In this document: positions 7,901 through 15,103 of the stretch, piece by piece | Layout: every line of letters begins with the position of its first letter | Numbering within the stretch: position 1 is the stretch's first letter | Assembly (NCBI GenBank): GCA_964631865.1 | Contig: CAZWAK010000012.1 | Span: forward strand, 1 to 64,000 | Direction of reading: 5' to 3' | DNA from: JAFDVL01 sp964631865 | GTDB lineage: Bacteria; Acidobacteriota; Blastocatellia; RBC074 | DNA length: 64,000 bases | Notes under the pieces: model-generated | Database searches by the model: none | What the model saw: only the letters and a program-made list of their open reading frames with translations | What the model was told of the DNA's origin: nothing | Position numbers and translations under genes: made by a program

Positions 7901-9598
7901 GGCGAAGGCGGTCAATTGCCCGGCTCGAAAGTCTATCCCTGGATCGCCAAGACGCGGCATTCCACGCCCGGCGTCGGATTGATTTCGCCGCCGCCGCATC
8001 ACGACATTTATTCGATTGAAGACTTGGCGCAGTTAATCTACGACCTGAAAAACTCCAATCGCCACGCGCGCGTCAGCGTCAAGCTTGTCGCCGAAGTTGG
8101 TGTTGGCACAGTCGCCGCAGGCGTAGCCAAAGCGCATGCTGATGTCGTGTTGATTTCCGGGCACGACGGCGGCACCGGAGCTTCGCCGCAAACTTCGATC
8201 AAGCACGCAGGCGCACCGTGGGAACTCGGCTTGGCCGAAACGCATCAGGTGCTCGTGCTGAACAACCTGCGTTCGCGCATCGCTGTCGAAACCGATGGTC
8301 AATTGAAAACCGGACGCGATGTGGTCGTCGCCGCGTTGCTCGGCGCAGAAGAATTCGGCTTTGCCACCGCGCCGCTCGTGACGCTCGGTTGCATCGTGAT
8401 GCGCGTGTGCCATCTGAACACCTGTCCCGTCGGCGTGGCAACACAAGACCCGACGTTGCGTGCAAGATTTATGGGTTCGCCCGACAACGTCGTGAATTTC
8501 ATGCGCTTCATCGCGCAGGAAGTCCGCGAGATCATGGCCGAGCTTGGTTTTCGCACCATTCCCGAAATGGTCGGCCACACCGAAGTGCTGGAAAAACGCC
8601 GCGCCATCGAGCATTGGAAAGCGCAGGGCTTGGATTTCTCAAGCATCTTCTATCAACCCGAAGTCGGCGAGGACGTCGGTCGGTATTGCCAGATTCTGCA
8701 AGATCACGAACTCGAAAAAACGCTCGACCTGACCACGTTGCTCGACCTTTGCAAACCTGCGATTGAAGAAGGCAAACAAGTGCGCGCTGAGCTTCCGATC
8801 AAGAATATCAACCGCACGGTCGGCACGATCACGGGCGGCGAACTCACCAAAAAACACGGTGCGAAAGGCTTGCCCGACGACACAATCAAGATCAAATTCA
8901 ACGGTTCGGCAGGGCAAAGCTTCGGCGCGTTTATGCCGCCGGGCATGACGCTTGAACTCGAAGGCGACTCGAACGATTACATCGGCAAAGGCTTGTCCGG
9001 CGGCAAAATCATCGTCTATCCGCCGAACGTCACGACGTTCGACCCAGCCGAAAACATTCTGATCGGCAACGTCGCGCTCTATGGCGCAACCAGCGGCGAA
9101 GCCTATTTCAACGGCGTCGCAGGCGAACGCTTCTGCGTCCGCAACAGCGGCGCGCTCGCCGTCGTCGAAGGCGTCGGCGATCACGGCTGCGAATACATGA
9201 CCGGCGGTCGCGCGATTATTTTGGGCAAGACCGGACGCAACTTTGCGGCAGGCATGTCCGGCGGCGTCGCGTATGTCCTGGATGTCGCGGGTGATTTCGC
9301 TACGCGCTGTAACAAAGAGATGGTCGCATTGACGAAGCTCGAAGACGCCGACGAAATCGAACTCATCAAGAGCCTGATTCACAATCACGCCTCGCTGACC
9401 GGCAGCCAACGCGCGGCGGATGTGCTGTTGAATTGGGATGATTACGTGAGCCTGTTTGTCCGCGTGATGCCGAACGATTACGCCCGCGTGTTGGAATCAC
9501 AAGCCAAGATGCGTGCGCAGGGCTTGCCGGAAGACGAAGCGGTGATGGCAGCGTTTGAAATGAACGCGAAGGATGCGGCGCGAGCAGGCGGAAAATAA
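4982..9598 (+). CDS. gltB: Glutamate synthase (NADPH) large subunit
   Basis: 1538 residues, the normal length for bacterial GOGAT alpha. It transfers the glutamine amide to 2-oxoglutarate. The glutaminase nucleophile is Cys22 in HDACGMGFVV, which implies removal of a 21-residue propeptide. The class II amidotransferase domain runs to about residue 420, followed by the central and FMN-binding synthase domains and the C-terminal GXGXG beta-helix. The 3Fe-4S cysteines are 1137, 1143 and 1148 in CIVMRVCHLNTCPVG. ATG 4982 is preferred over an upstream in-frame start because the propeptide then has its usual length. No clear Shine-Dalgarno is seen; a hairpin sits directly upstream. Its partner gltD follows after an inserted ORF6N gene. 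Confidence 0.97.
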   Translation: MSNFGLPAKQGLYDPAHEHDACGMGFVVDLKNRKSHDIIKQALQILISLEHRGACGCEKNTGDGAGILIQTPHAFLKKECEKLGMDLPLPGLYGVGNVFLPKDVAARKRCVKIFEDIVAEEGQEVLGWRDVPTDNSMIGPTALNAEPFMRQVFIKKGKVKETPDGLAFERKLCIIRKRGIRKVRRAGIPNGESFYIASLSHKTLVYKGMLNSSQLGPYYPDLNDPDMKSALGMVHSRFSTNTFPSWNRAHPYRYLCHNGEINTLRGNINWMHAREARLQSELFGNDELQKMRPVIDVNNSDSGMFDNVLEMLTLTGRSIAHAMMMMIPEPWSGHESMSEEKKAFYEYHSCMMEPWDGPAAVAFTDGVQIGATLDRNGLRPARYYVTKDDRLIMASEVGVLDIAPENIAFKGRLQPGRMLLADLNEGRIIDDEELKNKLAKEYPYGEWLKQNMVKIEDLPDPSHVHETDHKTVLTRQQAFGYTAEELQMLLTPMGVSGAEAIGSMGTDTPLAVLSNKSQPLFSYFKQLFAQVTNPPIDAIREELITSAETTIGPEANMLEPTPEVARQIALKTPIFTNENLEKLRNLRDGNALGFKSITLPMLFDVKRGANGLEEAMTRLCEQASQAIKDGFDIIILSDRGIDRDHAAIPSLLAVAGVHHHLIREGTRTQCGLVLESGEPREVHHFALLLGYGVAAINPYLAFETMHDMINSSLVKGIDHDKAVYNYIKAVTKGVVKILSKMGISTVQSYTGAQIFEAIGLNQDVIDKYFTGTPSRVAGIGLEQIAKEVWMRHNHAFPDRQVNGNQLDVGGQYKWRKDGEAHLFNPETIHLLQKATRNNDYNVFKQYSQLIDKQAENLYTLRGLMEFKPNRPPVPIEEVETVDDIVKRFKTGAMSYGSISKEAHEALAIAMNRLGGKSNTGEGGEDPDRYIPLANGDSKNSAIKQVASGRFGVTSEYLVNARELQIKMAQGAKPGEGGQLPGSKVYPWIAKTRHSTPGVGLISPPPHHDIYSIEDLAQLIYDLKNSNRHARVSVKLVAEVGVGTVAAGVAKAHADVVLISGHDGGTGASPQTSIKHAGAPWELGLAETHQVLVLNNLRSRIAVETDGQLKTGRDVVVAALLGAEEFGFATAPLVTLGCIVMRVCHLNTCPVGVATQDPTLRARFMGSPDNVVNFMRFIAQEVREIMAELGFRTIPEMVGHTEVLEKRRAIEHWKAQGLDFSSIFYQPEVGEDVGRYCQILQDHELEKTLDLTTLLDLCKPAIEEGKQVRAELPIKNINRTVGTITGGELTKKHGAKGLPDDTIKIKFNGSAGQSFGAFMPPGMTLELEGDSNDYIGKGLSGGKIIVYPPNVTTFDPAENILIGNVALYGATSGEAYFNGVAGERFCVRNSGALAVVEGVGDHGCEYMTGGRAIILGKTGRNFAAGMSGGVAYVLDVAGDFATRCNKEMVALTKLEDADEIELIKSLIHNHASLTGSQRAADVLLNWDDYVSLFVRVMPNDYARVLESQAKMRAQGLPEDEAVMAAFEMNAKDAARAGGK

Positions 9599-9606
9599 CG
9601 ATACCG

Positions 9607-9633
9607 CTTGAGGTCGCAAATTGCGACTTCAAG
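9607..9633. repeat. ORF6N-associated palindrome, left copy
   Basis: A 27-base imperfect palindrome with 13-base arms CTTGAGGTCGCAA and TTGCGACTTCAAG (one G-T mismatch), 8 bases after the gltB stop. Read in the same phase as the ORF6N gene's own motif it would translate LRSQIATSS, a sequence characteristic of ORF6N proteins. It is noncoding here. Confidence 0.75.
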
Positions 9634-9652
9634 TTAACAAGGAAAATTGTTT

Positions 9653-10198
9653 ATGCCCCGAAAACAATCTTCATCGCTTGCGGTACAAGTTGCGATCCCC
9701 ATTGAGCGGATCGCGCAAAAGATTTACTTGATACGCGATCAGAAAGTAATGCTGGATAGTGATCTGGCGGAACTTTATGAAGTGGAAACGAAAGCCTTAA
9801 ATCAGGCAGTAAGGAGAAATCAAGCGCGCTTTCCCGAAGACTTTATGTTTCAGCTTTCCTGGGAAGAGGCACAGGAGTTTTTAAGGTCACATTTTGTGAC
9901 CTTAAAGCGCGGGCAGCATCTCAAATATCGCCCGTATGTTTTTACTGAGCAAGGCATTGCGATGCTCTCCAGCGTTTTGCGAAGCGAACGCGCCGTCGAA
10001 GTCAACATTGCGATTATGCGAACGTTCGTAAAGATGCGTGAGATGATGACAAGCCACGCAGAACTAGCCCGCAAGATCGAAGCGATGGAAAAGAAATATG
10101 ATGAGCAGTTTCAGGAAGTTTTCACGATTATCAAGAAGATGCTCATCCCGCTGCCGTCAAATAAAATAACCGGCTTTATTGGGTCACGGAAAAAGTGA
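9653..10198 (+). CDS. ORF6N-domain (KilA-N-type) DNA-binding protein
   Basis: 181 residues from ATG 9653, preceded by AAGGAA. The ORF6N domain covers roughly residues 15-105, with IYLIRDQKVMLDSDLAELY, LNQAVRRNQARFPEDFMF, the FLRSHFVTLKRGQ motif and YVFTEQGIAMLSSVLRS. A coiled-coil-like tail follows (SHAELARKIEAMEKKYDEQF). ORF6N proteins are small DNA-binding proteins found in phages and scattered on chromosomes; their cellular role is largely unknown. The gene separates gltB from gltD, which are normally adjacent, and is framed by palindromes at 9607-9633 and 10202-10228 that copy the nucleotide pattern at 9880-9906 in its own coding sequence. This suggests an acquired unit. Confidence 0.88.
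   Translation: MPRKQSSSLAVQVAIPIERIAQKIYLIRDQKVMLDSDLAELYEVETKALNQAVRRNQARFPEDFMFQLSWEEAQEFLRSHFVTLKRGQHLKYRPYVFTEQGIAMLSSVLRSERAVEVNIAIMRTFVKMREMMTSHAELARKIEAMEKKYDEQFQEVFTIIKKMLIPLPSNKITGFIGSRKK
9880..9906. repeat. Perfect palindrome inside the ORF6N gene
   Basis: 27 bases with perfect 12-base arms TTTAAGGTCACA and TGTGACCTTAAA around TTT. It encodes the LRSHFVTLK motif and aligns codon by codon with the noncoding palindromes that flank the gene (18 of 27 positions identical to the left copy). Confidence 0.8.
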
Positions 10199-10201
10199 TT
10201 T

Positions 10202-10228
10202 CTTGAGGTGCCAATTTGTCCCCTCAAG
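10202..10228. repeat. ORF6N-associated palindrome, right copy
   Basis: 27 bases with arms CTTGAGGTGCCAA and TTGTCCCCTCAAG (11 of 13 pairs), ending 23 bases before gltD. It is 20 of 27 identical to the left copy and would read LRCQFVPSS in the motif phase. Confidence 0.7.
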
Positions 10229-10251
10229 TTTAGCAATACCGATTCAAACTC

Positions 10252-11736
10252 ATGGGTAAACCAACAGGATTTTTAGAATACACACGCCAACTGCCTGCCG
10301 AACGCGACCCGCTGGAACGGGTCAAGCACTGGCACGAATTTCACGGTCATTTGTCCGACGAAGACCTGCGCGAACAGGGCGCGCGTTGCATGGATTGCGG
10401 CGTGCCGTTCTGTCATACCGGCAAGCTCATCAACAATATGGCTTCGGGCTGTCCGATCAATAACCTGATCCCGGAATGGAACGATCTGGTTTATCGCGGG
10501 CAGTGGAAAGAAGCGTTGTTGCGGCTGCAAAAGACGAACAACTTCCCCGAATTTACAGGGCGCGTGTGCCCTGCGCCGTGCGAAGGTTCGTGCGTGCTCG
10601 GCATCAATCAACCGCCCGTCACGATCAAGGAAATCGAAGTCACGATTGTGGATCGCGCGTTTGACGAAGGCTGGATTGTCGCGGAACCGCCCGCCAAACG
10701 GACAGGCAAGAAAGTCGCTGTGATCGGCTCCGGCCCGGCGGGCTTGGCCTGTGCCGCGCAACTCAACAAAGCGGGGCATACCGTCACGGTGTTTGAGCGC
10801 GCGGATCGCATCGGTGGTTTGTTGATGTACGGCATTCCAAACATGAAGCTCGACAAAACCATCGTGCAACGCCGCATTGATCTGATGGCGGAAGAGGGCG
10901 TGATTTTCAAAACCAGCGTCAACGTCGGCAAAGATTTTCCAGCGTCGGATTTGCTGAATGAATTTGACGCCGTTGTTCTCTCTGGCGGCGCGACTGCCGC
11001 GCGCGATTTGCCGATTGAAGGCCGCAATCTCAAGGGCATTCATCTCGCAATGGAATTTCTGCACGCGAATACCAAGAGCCTGCTCGACTCTCAGCACGAA
11101 GATGGCAACTACATTTCGGCACAGGGCAAAGACGTGATTGTGATTGGTGGCGGCGATACGGGAACCGATTGCGTCGGCACTTCACTGCGACACGGCTGTA
11201 AGAGCTTGACGCAATTTGAAATCATGGATCGTCCGCCGGATGAACGCGCGCCCGACAATCCGTGGCCGCAATGGCCGAAGGTCTACAAGCTGGATTACGG
11301 GCAGGAAGAAGCGAAAGCGCGCTTTGGCGATGACCCGCGCACCTACGCGATTCTGACGCAGAAGTTTGTCGGCGATGACGACGGCAATTTGAAAGAACTG
11401 CACACGGTCAACATTCAATGGGGCAAGGACGCGCAAGGTCGCTTCGGCCCGCAACCGATTCCCGGCACAGAAAAAGTCTGGCCTGCGCAATTGGTCTTGT
11501 TAGCAATGGGCTTCTTAGGCCCGGAAAAAGGCGGGATGCTCGAACAGCTTGGCGTCACGCTCAACGAACGCGGCAACGTAGCGATTGATGACAACCGACA
11601 GACGAATGTGCCGGGCGTGTTCGCGGCGGGCGATATGTCGCGCGGGCAATCGCTGGTCGTGTGGGCGATTCGGGATGGGCGCGACACGGCGCGCTCGGTG
11701 GATTTGCATTTGATGGGCGAAACGCAATTGCCGTAG
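10252..11736 (+). CDS. gltD: Glutamate synthase (NADPH) small subunit
   Basis: 494 residues, normal length. It passes NADPH electrons through FAD and two 4Fe-4S clusters to the large subunit. The N-terminal cysteines C46, C49, C54 and C67 (CMDCGVPFCHTG and GCPINN) and a later group in RVCPAPCEGSCVLG supply the clusters. The FAD site is VIGSGPAGLACA near residue 157 and the NADPH site VIGGGDTGTDC near residue 298. The C-terminal GVFAAGDMSRGQSLVVWAI is the conserved second FAD contact. It pairs with gltB; the intervening ORF6N unit may affect their co-expression. Confidence 0.96.
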   Translation: MGKPTGFLEYTRQLPAERDPLERVKHWHEFHGHLSDEDLREQGARCMDCGVPFCHTGKLINNMASGCPINNLIPEWNDLVYRGQWKEALLRLQKTNNFPEFTGRVCPAPCEGSCVLGINQPPVTIKEIEVTIVDRAFDEGWIVAEPPAKRTGKKVAVIGSGPAGLACAAQLNKAGHTVTVFERADRIGGLLMYGIPNMKLDKTIVQRRIDLMAEEGVIFKTSVNVGKDFPASDLLNEFDAVVLSGGATAARDLPIEGRNLKGIHLAMEFLHANTKSLLDSQHEDGNYISAQGKDVIVIGGGDTGTDCVGTSLRHGCKSLTQFEIMDRPPDERAPDNPWPQWPKVYKLDYGQEEAKARFGDDPRTYAILTQKFVGDDDGNLKELHTVNIQWGKDAQGRFGPQPIPGTEKVWPAQLVLLAMGFLGPEKGGMLEQLGVTLNERGNVAIDDNRQTNVPGVFAAGDMSRGQSLVVWAIRDGRDTARSVDLHLMGETQLP

Positions 11737-11747
11737 GAAGATTTTTA

Positions 11748-11778
11748 GCCACGAATTACACCAATTTCCACGAATTTA
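11748..11778. repeat. Half-copy of an interspersed intergenic repeat
   Basis: GCCACGAATTACACCAATTT followed by CCACGAATTT is nearly the same as one arm of the long inverted repeat at 16586-16697, so the two belong to one repeat family. The rest of the 11737-11996 gap holds AT-rich short inverted stretches and no gene. Confidence 0.6.
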
Positions 11779-11996
11779 ACTTGAGCTTTGGACTTTAGAT
11801 CCGTTTGCCAGGGCGTGTACGGATGTGAGAGGGCGAGGCGGTTGGATGGCTGCGGCAGCGACAGATTTCAAATCTCAAATTTCAACTTTGAAATCATCGG
11901 AGCCACCGCGACGTCGGGGCCGTCGTACTCCAAACGCCCCGCGTTCCTCACATACAACCGCGAACTGATTTAATTTCAGAACCTTGAATACTGTTC

Positions 11997-12878
11997 TTAT
12001 AAAAACTGCTTGATGTGATTGATATTTTGCTCCGTCGCGCGGTCGTAATCCGCTGCACTCAGCAAACCGGAGCCGTGTTCCTGAATGAATTTCAACTCGT
12101 CTGCCGTGTATTGCTGATCGTCTTCTTTCTTCGCCTTCGCGCGCGCAATCGGCGTGTAATCCATCGGGATCACAAACTCGGCGGTCATTCGTCCCTGATA
12201 GTTGATGGATTGCAGCGTGCGTACGATTTCGCCCCAATCGTAACGGCCTAAGCCTGCGGGCATACGGTTGTTGTCGGCGACGTGGAAGTCGAGCAGTTTG
12301 TCGCCGACATTACGAATCGCGGCCATTGGGTCAACTTCTTCGATGTTGATGTGAAAGGCGTCCAGCACGACGGAAAGCCCGTTGCCGACTTCTTCCGCCA
12401 ACAGCAACGCCTGATCGTGACGATTGATGAAGTAGGTCTCAAAGCGATTGAGCGGTTCGATGCCGCAACGGATGCCGAGTTCGCCTGCGACGGCGGTGAC
12501 TTCTTGCAAGCCTTCGACCGCCCACGCCCATTCTTCGCCGGCGGAAGCGAGCGGCTGCACTTTGCCGACGGTCGAAGGTACGATGCAGAACATTTGGCCT
12601 TCGAGTTCGTGAATCATCTTCAGGCAATCGAGACAATACTGAATCGTGCTGCGGCGCACTGCTGGATCAGGATGCAAAAGATCGCGCCCTGCAAACATCA
12701 TCGTCACGCCGCCCCAGCATTCCAGCCCGTATTGATCGAGCAAGCCGCGTACTTCTGCCGTATTGTAGCGTTGTGGGTCGCCCATAATTTCAATGCCGTC
12801 GTAGCCAAAGCGGTGCAAGCGTTCGAGCGTCGTTTCAATCGGTTCTGGACGCATCCAGTTATGCATGGAAAATTTCAT
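11997..12878 (-). CDS. Sugar phosphate isomerase/epimerase, AP-endonuclease-2-type TIM barrel
   Basis: 293 residues. The metal and acid-base residues of the tagatose 3-epimerase-like fold are all present: Glu141 in GIEPLNRFETYF, Asp173 and His176 in VVLDAFHINIEE, His199 in FHVADNNRMPAGLGRYDW, and Glu234 in AEFV. Such enzymes epimerise or isomerise free ketoses; the exact substrate cannot be told. The start MKFSMHN has GGAGTCC upstream. There is no signal peptide, so it acts in the cytoplasm. It appears to be transcribed alone. A second, Tat-exported member of the superfamily lies at 14198-15064. Confidence 0.85.
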   Translation of the reverse strand: MKFSMHNWMRPEPIETTLERLHRFGYDGIEIMGDPQRYNTAEVRGLLDQYGLECWGGVTMMFAGRDLLHPDPAVRRSTIQYCLDCLKMIHELEGQMFCIVPSTVGKVQPLASAGEEWAWAVEGLQEVTAVAGELGIRCGIEPLNRFETYFINRHDQALLLAEEVGNGLSVVLDAFHINIEEVDPMAAIRNVGDKLLDFHVADNNRMPAGLGRYDWGEIVRTLQSINYQGRMTAEFVIPMDYTPIARAKAKKEDDQQYTADELKFIQEHGSGLLSAADYDRATEQNINHIKQFL

Positions 12879-13050
12879 TGGGACTCCTTGAAAGATGGTG
12901 GATTACTTTAATCTGACGAAGTCAAAAGCGTAAATGCGACACTCGAATAGTGCAATGGGCGACGGTACTTTTCAGTGTGCTTGGTCGAAATCATGGCGTG
13001 CCTGCGGTACAATCCGCGCGGTCAATTTATCAAACTTAGGAGCAGTAGTT

Positions 13051-13287
13051 ATGTCTGGTTTGTTAACACCTACGAAAACAGCTCGCGGCTGGGCCGTACA
13101 AATGTTGCCTGAAATGGCGGCTGATGCAGGGGTTGCTGATGGCTCGATTGTTGTCCTTCATTTTCAGCCAGGTGGTGTGACAGCGGAAATCCTGCCTCCC
13201 GCAACCGAAGAGATGAAACAGGAAGTCCGCGAAATTGCTGACAAATTCAAAGACTTGTTTGATGAGTTGAAGCGCCGTGGCGACTGA
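13051..13287 (+). CDS. Putative antitoxin of a Doc-type toxin pair
   Basis: 78 residues from ATG 13051 with TAGGAGC upstream. The N-terminal half (residues 10-48, ARGWAVQMLPEMAADAGVAD then SIVVLHFQPGGVTAEIL) has a beta-rich look like a small swapped-hairpin or AbrB-like DNA-binding fold. The C-terminal EMKQEVREIADKFKDLFDEL is an amphipathic helix of the kind that covers a toxin. The gene overlaps the toxin by 11 bases, the classic coupling. It does not resemble Phd, the usual Doc partner. The function is inferred from position. Confidence 0.65.
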   Translation: MSGLLTPTKTARGWAVQMLPEMAADAGVADGSIVVLHFQPGGVTAEILPPATEEMKQEVREIADKFKDLFDELKRRGD

Positions 13288-13681
13288 ATCCTACATTTAT
13301 TTGGACTATGTCGAAGCCGTTGTGCTGCATTTTGAATTGATGCACTACGTCGGCGAAATTCGTTATGGTGTCTTTGATCGTTCGTTGATTGAATCGGCCC
13401 TTGCTCGTCCGCAACAGGCGGCGGTTTATGAAAATGCGGATTTATTTGCACAAGCCGCAACATTATGTTTTGGCTTAATCAAAAATCATCCGTGGATTGG
13501 TGGCAACAAAAGGACAGCCACGTACCTGGTAGAAAAGTTTCTTCGCCTAAATGGGTATCAGTTCAATGCGACATTAACGGAAATGTTGGAAATGGTCTTG
13601 GCAATAGAAGCCGATGAATGGAAGCTCGAAGAAATCACCGAGTGGATGCGCCGACATACGAAGCCGTTTCCTGCCTCGTGA
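13277..13681 (+). CDS. Doc-like (Fic/DOC fold) toxin
   Basis: 134 residues starting at GTG 13277, inside the last codons of the antitoxin gene. Doc toxins phosphorylate EF-Tu; Fic relatives AMPylate targets. The signature is HPWIGGNKRTATYL (residues 71-84), corresponding to HPF-x-D/N-GNKR. His71, Gly76, Asn77, Lys78 and Arg79 are kept, but Phe is Trp and the acidic or Asn position is Gly75. The N-terminal YIYLDYVEAVVLHFELMHYV and the IESALARPQQ stretch are also typical of death-on-curing proteins. Whether the changed motif is active cannot be told from sequence. Confidence 0.8.
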   Translation: MATESYIYLDYVEAVVLHFELMHYVGEIRYGVFDRSLIESALARPQQAAVYENADLFAQAATLCFGLIKNHPWIGGNKRTATYLVEKFLRLNGYQFNATLTEMLEMVLAIEADEWKLEEITEWMRRHTKPFPAS

Positions 13682-13715
13682 ATATCAACAGCAACCAGTC
13701 AGCGCATCCATTCTT

Positions 13716-14087
13716 TCAATTGTGCAACGGCTTATGGACACTGGTTTTCAGCAGTCCGCTCAGCAGGAACAAAAAGCCGGGCAAAGCGAACAACACGAAA
13801 AACCAACCCATTGCCATACTGCCACGCACCAGCCCGCCGTAAATCACATAAAACGCCGCCAAACTGGCAACCGAAATAATGCCGCCGAGCTTTTCGTTCC
13901 ACCAGCCGATTAACATTCCAATGGCCACGCCAAACGGGAAGAACGCGAGGCCAACCCATTCCTGCGCAGTGACGCGCGATGGTTTGATGCCGTCGTCACC
14001 GAAGATGAAGGCGAGCAGCAATGACAAGCTGGCGACGCTCAAGATGCGCGCCGTCCAACGAAGAATTTGTGTACTGGTAAGATTCAT
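13716..14087 (-). CDS. Four-span small membrane protein of unknown function
   Basis: 123 residues; ATG 14087 is chosen because GAGGAAAT lies just upstream, although the frame extends further. Four hydrophobic segments are visible: ARILSVASLSLLLAFIFG, WVGLAFFPFGVAIGMLIGWW, IISVASLAAFYVIYGGLV and MGWFFVLFALPGFLFLLSGL. The WWNEKLGG loop between the second and third span is the only strongly polar internal part. I recognise no function. It is downstream of a terminator, so it has its own transcript. Confidence 0.7.
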   Translation of the reverse strand: MNLTSTQILRWTARILSVASLSLLLAFIFGDDGIKPSRVTAQEWVGLAFFPFGVAIGMLIGWWNEKLGGIISVASLAAFYVIYGGLVRGSMAMGWFFVLFALPGFLFLLSGLLKTSVHKPLHN

Positions 14088-14134
14088 AATTTCCTCCTCA
14101 CTTACGAGCGTAAGCAATGTTGCTCAGCCAAAAA

Positions 14135-14171
14135 GAAAGGCTTGTGACAGTTTCTGCTTTGTCACAAGCCT
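14135..14171 (-). terminator. Intrinsic terminator of the exported TIM-barrel gene
   Basis: A perfect 12-bp stem, AGGCTTGTGACA (14138-14149) with TGTCACAAGCCT (14160-14171). Read on the minus strand it is followed by TTCTTTTT, so it ends transcription of the gene at 14198-15064. Confidence 0.85.
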
Positions 14172-14197
14172 GCGTGTTTTGCCGCTATTTGCTCGAA

Positions 14198-15064
14198 CTA
14201 TTCGCCCGCCAGAATCTTGTCTACGCGACGGCTGACTTCCTGCAAATAGGCTTTGTCGCCGCCGCTCAATTCCACCGTCAAATAGCCGCTGAAGCCGATC
14301 TCGCCAATCGCTTTGCGCACTTCAGGCCAGTCAATGCTGCCCTCGCGCAACGGCACAAAGTTGCGCGTCTTCGTGTCGAAATCCTTCAAATGGAATTTGA
14401 CGATGCGTTTGCCGAGGGCACGAATCCATTCCTGCGGAAAGCCGTACATCACGATGTTGCCGACATCGAAATAGGCTTTGACCCAGGGGCTTTTGAACTC
14501 GTCCACATACTTCGCCAAGTCATAAGGCGTCAGCAAAAACCTGTTCCAGACTTCTTCGATGGCGATGACAACCTTCAATTCTTTCGCCAGCGGAATCAGC
14601 TTTTTGATTTGGGGCACGGAGCGTTGCCAGGCTTGCGGAATCGTGGTTTTCGGATTGACGACCGCAGGTACAAGCAACACAGCGTCTGCGCCCCAGAGCT
14701 TCGCATTGCGCAAACTGGTTTCCATCCGCTCCATGCTTTTCTTCACGACTTCAGGATCGCTGTCTGACAGCGGCCATTCCCAATGCCCCATATTCATCAC
14801 GGAATGAATGCGCAGCTTCGCTTTGTCCGCGGCTTCTTTGATTTGCTCAGCTTCTTTTTGATCCGTGATCGTTTGTGCCTCCATCGCTTCAAAACCGCAA
14901 TCAATCGCCAATTGAAAGCGGTCGAAATAGCTCATCGTCTTCGGCAGCATGCTGATGAGCACGGCTTTTTTGAGCGGGTTGTTGGGTTGGGCGAAATTCA
15001 TTTGGGGCAATATTGATGCGGCTGTGCCAAGCGCCGTAGTTTGCAGAAAGTCTCTTCGATTCAT
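14198..15064 (-). CDS. Tat-exported sugar phosphate isomerase/epimerase-like protein
   Basis: 288 residues. The N-terminus MNRRDFLQTTALGTAASILP is a twin-arginine signal (RRDFL plus a hydrophobic stretch), so the protein is folded before export to the periplasm. The TIM-barrel residues expected for the hydroxypyruvate isomerase/epimerase superfamily are Glu170 (VVIAIEEVWN), Asp200 (AYFDVGN), His225 (KFHLKDFD) and Glu265 (TVEL). Periplasmic members are common in Acidobacteriota and Planctomycetes sugar catabolism, but the substrate is unknown. It lies 39 bases downstream of the ABC ATPase gene on the same strand. Confidence 0.85.
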   Translation of the reverse strand: MNRRDFLQTTALGTAASILPQMNFAQPNNPLKKAVLISMLPKTMSYFDRFQLAIDCGFEAMEAQTITDQKEAEQIKEAADKAKLRIHSVMNMGHWEWPLSDSDPEVVKKSMERMETSLRNAKLWGADAVLLVPAVVNPKTTIPQAWQRSVPQIKKLIPLAKELKVVIAIEEVWNRFLLTPYDLAKYVDEFKSPWVKAYFDVGNIVMYGFPQEWIRALGKRIVKFHLKDFDTKTRNFVPLREGSIDWPEVRKAIGEIGFSGYLTVELSGGDKAYLQEVSRRVDKILAGE

Positions 15065-15103
15065 ACAGGAACCCTCGTGATAGATTGTTTGGTGAATGCG
15101 ACG

